This document shows, piece by piece, positions 13,202-20,374 of a DNA stretch of 22,374 nucleotides (positions are counted from its first letter, which is position 1; every line of letters starts with the position of its first letter). Origin of the DNA: Oscillospiraceae bacterium (lineage in GTDB: Bacteria; Bacillota; Clostridia; Oscillospirales; Oscillospiraceae). The DNA lies in the NCBI GenBank assembly GCA_020025295.1, contig JAHHSJ010000030.1, positions 1-22,374 on the forward strand, given 5' to 3'. The position numbers and the translations under genes were made by a program. The notes below the pieces were generated by a model, which saw only the letters and a list, made by a program, of their open reading frames with translations, was not told where the DNA came from and ran no database searches.

Positions 13202-14545
13202 TTAGGACAGAGCGGGATTTTTTCTGCACCGGAGGACATAGTACAGGGCGCTCACCACAAGGATGAAGAAAGCGGCAGCCGGAGCGCAAAAACCGATGCG
13301 GAACAAGGAGGGGTTGGGCTGGATGCTGGCGAAGTAGGCGTAGGGGGTACGCACCAGCAGGGAGGCGCAGACGCCCTGAATCATGACAAAGCTGGTTTTT
13401 TCGATTCCGTTGAAGTAGCCGTTAAAGCAGTAGGCGATGGAGAGGATAAAGCACTCCAGCGAGGTTGCCTTCAGGAATTCGGCAGAGGCGGAAATCACGG
13501 CGCTGTCATTGATGAACAGCAGGGACATGGTATCGCCGTGGAAGAAGGTGAGATAGGCCATGGCGCCGCCGATGACGGAAGCAGTGGCCATTCCGACCCA
13601 GAGGGCTCGCTTGGCCCGCTGCGGCTGATTGGCGCCGATGTTCTGTGCCACAAAGGCGGAAATGGCGGACATATAGGTGGTGGGGATGAGGATGACAAAC
13701 ATCACCAGCTTTTCTGCAATGCCTACGCCGGAAGAGGCCACCACGCCGAGGGTGTTGACGAAACCCAGAATGAGCAGGTAGGAGACCTCATTGCACATAC
13801 GGAGCAAGGCAATGGGCAGACCCAGTTTCACGATGGAACAGGCCAGCTTCCGCTGGAAGCCCATGTTTGCTCGGGACAGGGGGAAGGGGAGCCTTTTGCG
13901 GATAATCAGCAGGGAGAAGAGCACGCTGACGGCCTGCGCGCCGATGGTGGCAATGGCAGCGCCCACCGTGCCCATTTGGAACTGGTCGATGAGGATATAG
14001 TCGCCGATGATGTTGGCAACGCAGGCTATACCCACAAAGAGCAGGGGTGTTTTGGAGTCACCCAAGCCGCAGAAAATGCCGCTGAGCAGATTGTAGCCGA
14101 CCACAAAGATGGTGCCGGCGCCGCAGATGAGGATATAATGTACTGTCTTGCCGAAGGCCTCGTCCGGGGCGTGGAGCAGGGTGGCCAGGTCGGGAGCGGA
14201 CAGCAGCAGAAGGGCGGTGAGCAGGATGCCGACGCCGGAAAAAATCCAGATGCTGGTGCCAATGATGTCAGCGCTCTGTTTGTTGTTCCGCTCTCCGACG
14301 GACTGCCCCAGCAGGATGGTGGTGCCCATGGAAAGACCGGTGATGATGCCGCTGACAATGGCCATGGTCTGGCTGCCGGTAGAAACAGCGGACACATCGG
14401 CGTTGGTTCCGAACTGACTCACCATCCAGAGGTCGACTGCACCATACAGGGCCTGAAGGACCAGAGAAAACAGAATGGGAATGGCAAAGCGGGTCAGAGC
14501 GGGGAAAATCGGCCCGTCTGTAATTGGATTGTGATTTCGTTTCAT
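13202..14545 (-). CDS. MATE-family multidrug efflux transporter
   Basis: This is a twelve-helix exporter of the MATE family (DinF/NorM-like), which extrudes drugs or metabolites in exchange for sodium or protons. The opening PALTRFAIPILFSLVLQALYGAVD is the family's first helix with its usual pattern. Repeated motifs in both halves (VSGIITGLSMGTTILLGQ, then AISAFVAQNIGANQPQRAKR) mark the internal duplication. At 447 residues it is full length. The start ATG follows AGGAGTG. A MarR regulator lies 15 bases upstream on the same strand, so the pair is a typical drug-responsive regulator/exporter operon. The substrate cannot be read from sequence. A hairpin terminator follows. Confidence 0.93.
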   Translation of the reverse strand: MKRNHNPITDGPIFPALTRFAIPILFSLVLQALYGAVDLWMVSQFGTNADVSAVSTGSQTMAIVSGIITGLSMGTTILLGQSVGERNNKQSADIIGTSIWIFSGVGILLTALLLLSAPDLATLLHAPDEAFGKTVHYILICGAGTIFVVGYNLLSGIFCGLGDSKTPLLFVGIACVANIIGDYILIDQFQMGTVGAAIATIGAQAVSVLFSLLIIRKRLPFPLSRANMGFQRKLACSIVKLGLPIALLRMCNEVSYLLILGFVNTLGVVASSGVGIAEKLVMFVILIPTTYMSAISAFVAQNIGANQPQRAKRALWVGMATASVIGGAMAYLTFFHGDTMSLLFINDSAVISASAEFLKATSLECFILSIAYCFNGYFNGIEKTSFVMIQGVCASLLVRTPYAYFASIQPNPSLFRIGFCAPAAAFFILVVSALYYVLRCRKNPALS

Positions 14546-14560
14546 ATGGACACTCCTGCG

Positions 14561-14995
14561 TTATTCGTTTTGATTCATGTGAATCTCGGTCAAGGTGTGA
14601 AGCATTTTGCAGAAATTGAGGATTTCTTCCGGAGAAAACTGTTCCGACAGCGCCTGCACACACTGGTTCTCTTGCTGTCGGAACATTCGGAACTGAGGGA
14701 CGGCATCCTCGTTGATGGAGAGAAAATTCTTGCGGTGATCCGTAGGATCGGGGGTTTTCAGAACAAAACCCTGCCGGATCAGGTCATTGACCTTCTGCGT
14801 GACGGCAGGTTTGGACACATACAGCAGCTCCGCCAGCTTGGACACCGTGCAGGTGCCGCCCATGCAGTGAATCAGCTCCAGATAGAGCAGACTGTTGTAG
14901 GTGAGATTCTGGTCCACCACCTTCTGATTCATCAGTCGCAGATCGGAGAGGGTGGTGTTGTAAAAAAAGGAGTTCAGCTCATCGCACAGATTCAT
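14561..14995 (-). CDS. MarR-family transcriptional regulator
   Basis: This is a small winged-helix dimeric regulator that usually represses its own operon until a phenolic or drug ligand binds. The recognition helix region is CTVSKLAELLYVSKPAVTQK, followed by VNDLIRQGFV and the wing TPDPTDHRKNFLSI with the family's DxRxxxxxLT-like pattern. From the ATG at 14995, set by a GGAGG 8 bases upstream, it is 144 residues, normal for the family. A longer frame adds 17 residues without a ribosome binding site. It is the first gene of the operon with the MATE exporter. It is probably autoregulated, though no perfect operator was found in its promoter. Confidence 0.9.
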   Translation of the reverse strand: MNLCDELNSFFYNTTLSDLRLMNQKVVDQNLTYNSLLYLELIHCMGGTCTVSKLAELLYVSKPAVTQKVNDLIRQGFVLKTPDPTDHRKNFLSINEDAVPQFRMFRQQENQCVQALSEQFSPEEILNFCKMLHTLTEIHMNQNE

Positions 14996-15109
14996 AGAAA
15001 ACCTCCGATCTCCCGAAATTTCCGGTAAAAATAACGCAGACCACATCCTGCCTGACCCAAAGGACGACAGAGAAGTGGTCGGATGGTAAATAGTTAAGCT
15101 GTTTTAATA

Positions 15110-15138
15110 ATGTTAGAGGAACTGTGCCTAAAAGTCAA
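15110..15138 (-). promoter_or_regulatory. promoter of the MarR-MATE operon
   Basis: On the minus strand TTGACT (15133-15138) is followed after 17 bases by TAACAT (15110-15115). Just downstream the imperfect inverted repeat TTAA-N6-TTAA (15094-15107 region) may be the regulator's binding site. The predicted leader is about 110 bases. Confidence 0.55.
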
Positions 15139-15222
15139 GGCGATTCCGGTAAACAAAATGAGGAAATACCGATTGGAATCAGCCGATATTGCAGCATTTT
15201 TTACAAAACAGTTGCCTGTTTG

Positions 15223-15251
15223 TTGCATTTTTGAGAAGGAAGAGGTATCAT
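15223..15251 (+). promoter_or_regulatory. promoter of the SAM methyltransferase at 15288
   Basis: TTGCAT (15223-15228) is followed after 17 bases by TATCAT (15246-15251). The start codon is 36 bases downstream. It runs divergently from the MarR promoter with about 85 bases between the -35 boxes. Confidence 0.6.
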
Positions 15252-15287
15252 AGCAAAAACCAAATGACGAAGGGAGGAGCGCGGACA

Positions 15288-16088
15288 ATGGATTTAGAAA
15301 TGATCCGCAGGATACAAGAGGATTCGGAACAAGTCAATCAGCTGTATGAAAAGATAAATGAGGACACCAGATTGAATCGTTCCAAAGCCGGAAGGGTGGA
15401 GTTTCTCACCAATGTGCGGTATATCGAGCGGTATTTGAAGCCGGGGGCAAAGATTCTGGATCTGGGAGCCGGAACGGGGGAGTACAGCCTGTACTTTGCC
15501 CGAAAGGGCTATTCCGTGTCGGCGCTGGAGCTGGCGGATGCCAATATCCGGGTGTTTCGCAGCAAGCTGCGACCGGAGGACTCGGTGGAGCTGGTGCAGG
15601 GCAATGCGCTGGATCTGAGCCGCTATCCCTCCGATAGCTTTGATGTTGTGCTGGTGTTTGGGCCTCTGTACCACCTGCATCGGGAAGAAGATCGCCGCCG
15701 CTGCATTGCCGAGGCGATGCGGGTGTGCAAAAAAGACGGCGCCATCTTCTTTGCCTTCATCAACCACGACATGGTGATGCTGACGGAGCTGAACTACAAC
15801 CCGCAGCACTTTCGAAACGGGGATTATCAGAAGGACACTCTGCGGCTGAACGATTTCCCCTTTGTGTTCTTCACCTCCGAGGAAGCCAGAGCACAGCTGC
15901 AAGCGGCTGGGGTGGAGCTGCTTCACGAGGTGGCCTCCGATGGAGCCAGCGAGCTGATGGAAACACAGATCAGCGCAATGGACGAGGAGAGCTATCGCCA
16001 GTACCTCCGGTTCCACTGGTATATCTGTGAAAAACCGGAATTTTTCGGTATGACCAACCATATGCTGTTTGTGGGAAGAAAAAAGTAA
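15288..16088 (+). CDS. class I SAM-dependent methyltransferase
   Basis: The SAM-binding glycine motif ILDLGAGTGEYSLYFARKGY starts at residue 56, followed by the acidic end of strand 2 (ALELAD) and a VVLVFGPLYHL strand-4 motif. These place it in the UbiE/Methyltransf_25 type. The ATG at 15288 follows AGGGAGGAG at 15271-15279 and gives 266 residues. The open frame extends 33 codons upstream across the promoter, which rules out those starts. The gene is monocistronic, with its own promoter and terminator, divergent from the MarR operon. The substrate is unknown. The phrase FGPLYHL is frequent in clostridial small-molecule methyltransferases, which favours a metabolite or drug over RNA. Confidence 0.88.
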   Translation: MDLEMIRRIQEDSEQVNQLYEKINEDTRLNRSKAGRVEFLTNVRYIERYLKPGAKILDLGAGTGEYSLYFARKGYSVSALELADANIRVFRSKLRPEDSVELVQGNALDLSRYPSDSFDVVLVFGPLYHLHREEDRRRCIAEAMRVCKKDGAIFFAFINHDMVMLTELNYNPQHFRNGDYQKDTLRLNDFPFVFFTSEEARAQLQAAGVELLHEVASDGASELMETQISAMDEESYRQYLRFHWYICEKPEFFGMTNHMLFVGRKK

Positions 16089-16098
16089 AACCGGATGG

Positions 16099-16146
16099 AA
16101 AACCGCACCCTGCGTGTTTCATCGAAACCCACAGGATGCGGTTTTT
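16099..16146 (+). terminator. intrinsic terminator after the SAM methyltransferase
   Basis: AAAACCGCACCCTG (16099-16112) pairs with CAGGATGCGGTTTT (16132-16145) with one mismatch, and the right arm runs into TTTTT. The loop is 19 bases. Confidence 0.75.
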
Positions 16147-16461
16147 GTGTATGTATATGTAAAGACAAATGTACTTGCATGAAAAACAATAAAAAGACAG
16201 GGGAAAACGGGGGGTTCAACGGGACGGAGCGACACTGCACCTAGGAAAACACTAGGGTTTTTGTGGAATATGACAGGTGAGTTTGGAGAAAATGACCAAA
16301 AAACGACCTATAAACGGAAAAACAAGTGGTTTTACTTAGAAAAAGAATCTTATCACCAGAATAATCTGAAGTGAAATCTGGGAAAAATAAGAGCATTTAC
16401 GCTAGAAAATCATACTAAAGTGGTTCTGTTTTCGATTCTACGAGCCGGAGAGAAAACAGGC
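16147..16461. other. intergenic region without a recognised gene
   Basis: About 315 AT-rich bases lie between the methyltransferase terminator and the alcohol dehydrogenase promoter. The only local structures seen are a weak CCTAG/CTAGG hairpin (16240-16256) followed by GTTTTTG, and ACGAGCC/GGCTCGT arms (16440-16446 and 16459-16465) just before the Rex-like site. No reading frame with a ribosome binding site was found. A small RNA ending at the weak hairpin is possible but unsupported. Confidence 0.5.
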
Positions 16462-16479
16462 TCGTTAAATTGTTGACAA
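16462..16479. promoter_or_regulatory. Rex-like redox operator overlapping the alcohol dehydrogenase -35
   Basis: TCGTTAA-ATTG-TTGACAA matches the clostridial Rex consensus TTGTTAA-N4-TTAACAA at 12 of 14 specified positions. It covers the whole -35 box. Rex represses fermentation genes while the NADH/NAD ratio is low, and alcohol dehydrogenase genes are common targets. Binding is inferred. Confidence 0.55.
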
Positions 16480-16502
16480 TTGCGGAAGGCGGATGTTACA
16501 AT
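16473..16502 (+). promoter_or_regulatory. promoter of the alcohol dehydrogenase
   Basis: A consensus TTGACA (16473-16478) is followed after 18 bases by TACAAT (16497-16502). The leader is about 50 bases. Confidence 0.75.
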
Positions 16503-16558
16503 GTGCCGGAAGTCACCCCCCGAAAAGGATTTAGATAGGAAATAAGGAGGCAACACTT

Positions 16559-17617
16559 ATGAAGGGTTTTGCAATGTTGAAGATTGGCCAGACTGGCTGG
16601 ATCGAGAAGGATATTCCCGCCTGTGGACCGATGGATGCGATTTGTAAGCCTCTGGCTCTGGCTCCCTGCACTTCTGATGTGCATACCGTTTGGGCCGGTG
16701 CAATCGGCGATCGTAAAGATATGATTCTGGGTCATGAGGCCGTGGGCGAAGTCGTGGAAGTCGGCAGCATGGTTCGTGATTTCAAGCCCGGCGACCGTGT
16801 TCTGGTTTCCGCCATTACCCCTGACTGGAACTCTCTGGAGGCTCAGGGCGGTTACCCCATGCACTCCGGCGGTATGCTGTCCGGCTGGAAGTTCTCCAAC
16901 TTCAAGGACGGCGTCTTTGCTGAGTATTTCCATGTCAACGATGCCGACGGCAACCTGGCTCACCTGCCTGAGGGCATGGATCTGGGCGCTGCTACCATGA
17001 TTGCAGACATGGTGCCCACCGGTTTCCACGGTGTGGAGCTGGCCGATGTGCAGTTCGGCGACAATGTGGCCGTCATCGGCATTGGCCCTGTCGGCCTGAT
17101 GAGCGTTGCCGCAGCCAGCATCCGCGGCGCTGCTGAGATTTTCGCAGTCGGTTCCCGTAAGAACTGCTGCGATCTGGCGACCGAGTTCGGTGCCACCGAC
17201 ATCATCAACTACCGCAACGGCGATATCGTGGAGCAGATCATGGATAAGACCCACGGTAAGGGCGTGGATAAGATCGTTATGGCCGGCGGCGACAACGATA
17301 CCTTTGCTCAGGCAATCCGTATGCTGAAGCCCGGCGGAATCATCGGCAATGTCAACTATCTGGGCGAGGGCGACAATGTCTGCATTCCTCGTGTTGAGTG
17401 GGGCTGCGGCATGGGCCACAAGCAGGTCCGCGGCGGTCTGATGCCCGGCGGTCGTCTGCGCTCTGAGAAGCTGGCTCGCCTGATCGTGGCAAACCGCATC
17501 CATCCCGAGAAGCTGGTCACCCACCGATTCACCGGTCTGGAGAATGTGGAGCCCGCTCTGATGCTGATGAAGGATAAGCCCAGAGACCTCATCAAGCCTC
17601 TGGTCGTTATTGAATAA
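16559..17617 (+). CDS. NADP-dependent zinc secondary-alcohol dehydrogenase
   Basis: This cytoplasmic medium-chain dehydrogenase interconverts secondary alcohols and ketones. It lines up almost without gaps with the Clostridium beijerinckii isopropanol dehydrogenase as I remember it, including the start MKGFAML. The catalytic zinc ligands are Cys37, His59 and Asp150, with the neighbouring Glu60 present. The Rossmann motif is GIGPVG at 174-179. The NADP-selecting residues Gly198, Ser199, Arg200 and Tyr218 are all conserved, so NADPH use is expected. At 352 residues it is full length. AAGGAGG at 16543-16549 precedes the ATG. It is a single gene with its own strong promoter and terminator. Its codon use suggests high expression, and a Rex-like site covers the -35. 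Its physiological substrate in this organism is not known. Confidence 0.95.
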   Translation: MKGFAMLKIGQTGWIEKDIPACGPMDAICKPLALAPCTSDVHTVWAGAIGDRKDMILGHEAVGEVVEVGSMVRDFKPGDRVLVSAITPDWNSLEAQGGYPMHSGGMLSGWKFSNFKDGVFAEYFHVNDADGNLAHLPEGMDLGAATMIADMVPTGFHGVELADVQFGDNVAVIGIGPVGLMSVAAASIRGAAEIFAVGSRKNCCDLATEFGATDIINYRNGDIVEQIMDKTHGKGVDKIVMAGGDNDTFAQAIRMLKPGGIIGNVNYLGEGDNVCIPRVEWGCGMGHKQVRGGLMPGGRLRSEKLARLIVANRIHPEKLVTHRFTGLENVEPALMLMKDKPRDLIKPLVVIE

Positions 17618-17619
17618 GG

Positions 17620-17635
17620 TTCCAAGCGCTTGGAA
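17620..17635. repeat. perfect 16-bp palindrome after the alcohol dehydrogenase
   Basis: TTCCAAGCGCTTGGAA begins two bases after the stop codon and ends where the terminator stem starts. It could be a short RNA hairpin protecting the transcript end or a protein-binding site with a central GCGC. No second copy was noticed in the window. Confidence 0.5.
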
Positions 17636-17676
17636 AGCCGATGGGAAGCATTGCTTCCTGTCGGCTTTCTTTCTTT
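17634..17676 (+). terminator. intrinsic terminator after the alcohol dehydrogenase
   Basis: AAAGCCGA (17634-17641) pairs with TCGGCTTT (17661-17668), with an inner GGAAGCA/TGCTTCC stem. CTTTCTTTTCCC follows. Confidence 0.8.
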
Positions 17677-17760
17677 TCCCTGCATCCTTGCGCTTGTCTG
17701 CTGCACATCTCGGGTCCGGGTCGGTGTGCAGTTGATTCTACGAATTTCGAAGAAAAAGGA

Positions 17761-17789
17761 TTGACAATGAAAATGCGAGGTGATATCAT
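17761..17789 (+). promoter_or_regulatory. strong promoter of the SPFH-RHH operon
   Basis: A consensus TTGACA (17761-17766), a 17-base spacer and TATCAT (17784-17789) with TGA directly before it (extended -10). The start codon lies 34 bases downstream. Confidence 0.8.
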
Positions 17790-17800
17790 CATGATATCAC
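17780..17800. promoter_or_regulatory. 21-bp perfect palindromic operator over the SPFH promoter
   Basis: The arms GTGATATCAT (17780-17789) and ATGATATCAC (17791-17800) are exact inverted repeats around a single C. The whole -10 box and the likely start point lie within it, so a bound protein would block transcription. The adjoining ribbon-helix-helix gene is the obvious candidate regulator. Confidence 0.75.
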
Positions 17801-17823
17801 AAAGATACAAGGAGGTATTTGTT

Positions 17824-18828
17824 GTGGAAGAAATCATTTTGAGCAAAAAGAAAAACGGCCTGTTGGTGGCTCTTTTGACCATTGTGCTGTATGTGGGGGC
17901 CATTATTCTGCTGGTGTTTGCCGCAAATCGGGCAATCATCCCTCTGATCGTCCTCTGTGCGGTCTGGCTGGTGCTGGGCTGGATTCCTCTGTGCGGCTTG
18001 AAGGTGGTGGGGCCTCAGGAGGCTCTGGTGCTGACCCTGTTCGGCAAGTACATCGGTACGCTGAAGGAGAGCGGCTTCTACTTCGTGAATCCCTTCTCTG
18101 TGGCGGTCAATCCCGCCGCAAAGACCAAGCTGAACCAGAGTGGTGATGTGGATAATGGCAAGAAGGGGCTGGTGCTGACGGCTTCCGGCGTGTCCGGCAG
18201 TGCGGAGCTGGTGAGCAAAAAGCTCTCTCTGAAGGCGATGACCCTGAATAACAGCCGTCAGAAGATCAACGATTGCTTGGGCAACCCGGTGGAGATCGGC
18301 ATCGCCGTCATCTGGCGTGTCACCGACACCGCCAAGGCGGTCTTTGAGGTGGATAACTACAAGGAGTACCTGTCTCTCCAGTGCGACAGTGCTTTGCGCA
18401 ACATCGTCCGCCTGTATCCCTACGATGTGGCTCCCGATGTGGACACCACCGGCGACGGGATTGCTGATGAAGGCAGCCTCCGTGGCTCCAGCGAAGTGGT
18501 CGCCGAGCGCATCCGTCAGGAGATTCAGGAGAAGGTTCGTGCCGCCGGCATTGAAGTGATGGAGGCACGCATCACCTATCTGGCCTACGCCCCGGAGATT
18601 GCTGCCGTGATGCTGCAGCGTCAGCAGGCGTCTGCCATCATCGACGCCCGCAAGATGATCGTGGACGGCGCCGTGGGCATGGTGGAAATGGCTCTGGAGC
18701 GGCTGAACGAAAACGATGTAGTCCATCTGGATGAGGAGCGGAAGGCCGCAATGGTGTCCAATCTGCTGGTGGTGCTTTGCGGAAACCACGATGCACAGCC
18801 CATTGTGAACTCCGGCAGTCTGTACTGA
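17824..18828 (+). CDS. SPFH/band-7 domain membrane protein
   Basis: This is a member of the SPFH (stomatin, prohibitin, flotillin, HflK/C) superfamily, membrane scaffolds that assemble into rings or microdomains. Two transmembrane helices lie near residues 12-33 and 36-56, followed directly by the SPFH domain (KVVGPQEALVLTLFGKYIGT, then GFYFVNPFS). The later coiled region contains EVVAERIRQEIQEKVRAAGI and AARITYLAYAPE-like segments that are typical of the family. It is 334 residues from the GTG at 17824, eight bases after AAGGAGG (17809-17815). Upstream in-frame starts overlap the promoter. Its stop overlaps the next gene by one base. SPFH proteins have been linked to membrane stress, but the role here is unknown. 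A strong promoter with a palindromic operator suggests tight control. Confidence 0.9.
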   Translation: MEEIILSKKKNGLLVALLTIVLYVGAIILLVFAANRAIIPLIVLCAVWLVLGWIPLCGLKVVGPQEALVLTLFGKYIGTLKESGFYFVNPFSVAVNPAAKTKLNQSGDVDNGKKGLVLTASGVSGSAELVSKKLSLKAMTLNNSRQKINDCLGNPVEIGIAVIWRVTDTAKAVFEVDNYKEYLSLQCDSALRNIVRLYPYDVAPDVDTTGDGIADEGSLRGSSEVVAERIRQEIQEKVRAAGIEVMEARITYLAYAPEIAAVMLQRQQASAIIDARKMIVDGAVGMVEMALERLNENDVVHLDEERKAAMVSNLLVVLCGNHDAQPIVNSGSLY

Positions 18829-19025
18829 TGGCAGAAAAGAAGCAGGTGCCGCTGCGGCTGTCCGCAAAGCTGTATGCAGATATTGCCGCATGGGCAGAGG
18901 ATGATTTCCGCTCGGTCAACGGTCAGATCGAGTATCTGCTCACCGAGTGCGTGCGGCAGAGAAAGAAGAACGGAAAATATGTTTCCGACGAAATTGATGT
19001 TCCGCCGGAGCTGGATTTGGAATGA
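18828..19025 (+). CDS. small ribbon-helix-helix (Arc-like) DNA-binding protein
   Basis: This 65-residue protein has the ribbon-helix-helix pattern. A short DNA-contacting strand KQVPLRLS is followed by helix A, AKLYADIAAWAEDDF, and helix B, SVNGQIEYLLTECVRQRKK. An acidic tail (about residues 52-65) ends the chain. Proteins of this fold bind palindromes as dimers or tetramers. The ATG overlaps the SPFH stop codon (TGATG), so the two are translationally coupled. Being last in the operon and small, it is well suited to autorepression at the 21-bp palindrome. A toxin-antitoxin role is less likely because the partner is a large membrane protein rather than a small toxin. A GAAA-loop terminator follows. 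Confidence 0.8.
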   Translation: MAEKKQVPLRLSAKLYADIAAWAEDDFRSVNGQIEYLLTECVRQRKKNGKYVSDEIDVPPELDLE

Positions 19026-19033
19026 AAAACAAG

Positions 19034-19066
19034 AAATCGGACGCAGGAAACTGCGTCCGATTTTTT
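19034..19066. terminator. bidirectional intrinsic terminator
   Basis: The 13-base arms 19034-19046 and 19051-19063 pair perfectly around a GAAA tetraloop, and TTT follows. The minus-strand tail (CTTGTTTTTC) is also T-rich, so it serves the RNA methyltransferase gene as well. Confidence 0.9.
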
Positions 19067-19097
19067 CATTTTGTTCGATTGAGCGCTATTTGGTGGA

Positions 19098-19916
19098 TTA
19101 GAGGTTGCCCATTTGCCAGAAGGCCACTGCACTGGCGGCGGCTACATTGAGGGAGTCGACCCCGTGAGCCATGGGGATACGGACGGTGTAATCGCAGTCG
19201 GCAATGGTGGAAACTGCCAGACCGTCCCCCTCGGTGCCCAGGACAATGGCCAGCTTTTCCTCGGCAGCCAGCCGGGGGTCCTTGATGGAGATGGAGTTGT
19301 CCGTGAGCGCCATGGCGGCGGAGCGGAAGCCCATGGAGCGGAGCAGACCGATGCCGGAGTCGGGGCAATCCTTGGGCAGGAAGGTCCAAGGCACCTGAAA
19401 CACCGTGCCCATGCTGACACGGGCGGAGCGGCGATACAGGGGATCGCTGCACCCGGAGGTGAGCAGAACTGCATCCATACCCAAAGCAGCGGCAGAGCGG
19501 AAAATAGCGCCTACATTGGTGGGATTCATCACATTTTCCAGCAGGGCAATGCGTCGGGCACCGCCACAGACCTGCTCCACGGTGGGCAGGGGCTTGCGCC
19601 GCATGGCGCAGAGCATACCACGGGTCAAATGGAAGCCGGTAAGCTGGGTGAGAATTTCCGTTTCCGCCACAAAGACGGGAATATCATCGAAAGGAGCCAG
19701 CACCTCCAGCGCCTTTTTCGCCAGATTGGGCAGGTCGACCAGAAAAGACACCGGCTCATAGCCGGCATCCAGTGCTCGCTGGATGACCAGCGGACTTTCC
19801 GCCACAAAGAGGGCTTTTTCCGGCTCAAAGCGATTCAAAAGCTGTACTTGGGTCATTCGGGCATAGACATCCAGTTCCGGAGCGGAAAAATCCGTCAATT
19901 CAATGTAGCGTGGCAT
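19098..19916 (-). CDS. SpoU/TrmH-family RNA 2'-O-methyltransferase
   Basis: This is a SPOUT-fold methyltransferase that methylates the 2'-hydroxyl of ribose in rRNA or tRNA, using SAM bound in a knotted C-terminal domain. All three family motifs are present: ENVMNPTNVGAIFRSAAALG (residues 127-146, with the active-site Asn131 and Arg140), AIVLGTEGDG (223-232) and IPMAHGVDSLNVAA (247-260). The first 100 or so residues form the substrate-binding extension. At 272 residues it is typical. The ATG at 19916 follows AAAGGAG seven bases upstream. It stands alone with a consensus promoter. The target nucleotide is not predictable from sequence, since several subfamilies share these motifs. Confidence 0.92.
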   Translation of the reverse strand: MPRYIELTDFSAPELDVYARMTQVQLLNRFEPEKALFVAESPLVIQRALDAGYEPVSFLVDLPNLAKKALEVLAPFDDIPVFVAETEILTQLTGFHLTRGMLCAMRRKPLPTVEQVCGGARRIALLENVMNPTNVGAIFRSAAALGMDAVLLTSGCSDPLYRRSARVSMGTVFQVPWTFLPKDCPDSGIGLLRSMGFRSAAMALTDNSISIKDPRLAAEEKLAIVLGTEGDGLAVSTIADCDYTVRIPMAHGVDSLNVAAASAVAFWQMGNL

Positions 19917-19953
19917 AGTGTTCTCCTTTGATCTTTGATTTCGTTCACTGCAC

Positions 19954-19982
19954 ATTATAGGTCAGGGGCGGTGCGCTGTCAA
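19954..19982 (-). promoter_or_regulatory. consensus promoter of the RNA methyltransferase
   Basis: On the minus strand TTGACA (19977-19982), a 17-base spacer and TATAAT (19954-19959): a perfect housekeeping promoter. Confidence 0.85.
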
Positions 19983-20224
19983 TTCTGCGAGGGACGATGT
20001 GCGGCGAGAAAAATCGGGAATGACAGAAAGTTCTATTTAGGCCTGTTTTGCCATAAGAACTATATTGATTTGTTCAAAATAGTTCTACTTTTGGAAAAGG
20101 TGCAATTTTGCAACAGGAGGTGAAATATTGTAAAAAATGATTGTTGGTTTGTCACAGTTTTTCCTAGACGAAAATAGTTAAAGCGCTGAAAATATTCGAG
20201 TTAAGAATTAAATGACAAAAAAGG
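19983..20224. other. intergenic region with AGTTCT repeats
   Basis: No gene is recognised here. AGTTCT occurs at 20029-20034 and 20081-20086, and its complement AGAACT at 20057-20062. The last two form an eight-base inverted repeat, AGAACTAT-N15-ATAGTTCT (20056-20086). A TGCAA-TT-TTGCA palindrome lies at 20101-20112. An AGGAGGTG at 20115-20122 looks like a ribosome binding site but has no suitable start; a 14-residue frame from 20137 is 16 bases away. The region precedes the promoter of the surface operon. Confidence 0.45.
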
Positions 20225-20253
20225 TGGACAAATTTTTTAATTCATGGTATCTT
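20225..20253 (+). promoter_or_regulatory. promoter of the surface-protein operon
   Basis: TGGACA (20225-20230), a 17-base spacer and TATCTT (20248-20253) preceded by TGG (extended -10). The predicted leader is about 115 bases. Confidence 0.6.
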
Positions 20254-20260
20254 CTGAACA

Positions 20261-20282
20261 TAACCTGACCCAAGACAGGTTA
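20261..20282 (+). other. 5'-leader hairpin of the surface operon
   Basis: TAACCTG (20261-20267) and CAGGTTA (20276-20282) form a perfect seven-base stem with an eight-base loop. It lies at or just after the predicted transcription start. It could be a transcript-stabilising 5' hairpin or an operator. Confidence 0.5.
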
Positions 20283-20374
20283 CGAAAGAAACGGCTTATC
20301 TATAACTAGAGTAATTTTGGGAAGATGAGAAATTTGTTGTAAGAACAGGCAGAAAAGAATCGAAGGAGATGGAT

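Noticed and set aside
13538..15028. A 496-codon plus-strand frame opposite the MATE and MarR genes
   Set aside because: Its translation is Gly/Asp/His/Gln-rich and unlike any family, and both genes opposite are clear.
20137..20181. A 14-residue peptide frame after an AGGAGGTG
   Set aside because: The 16-base spacing to the ATG is too long for efficient initiation, and the region looks regulatory.
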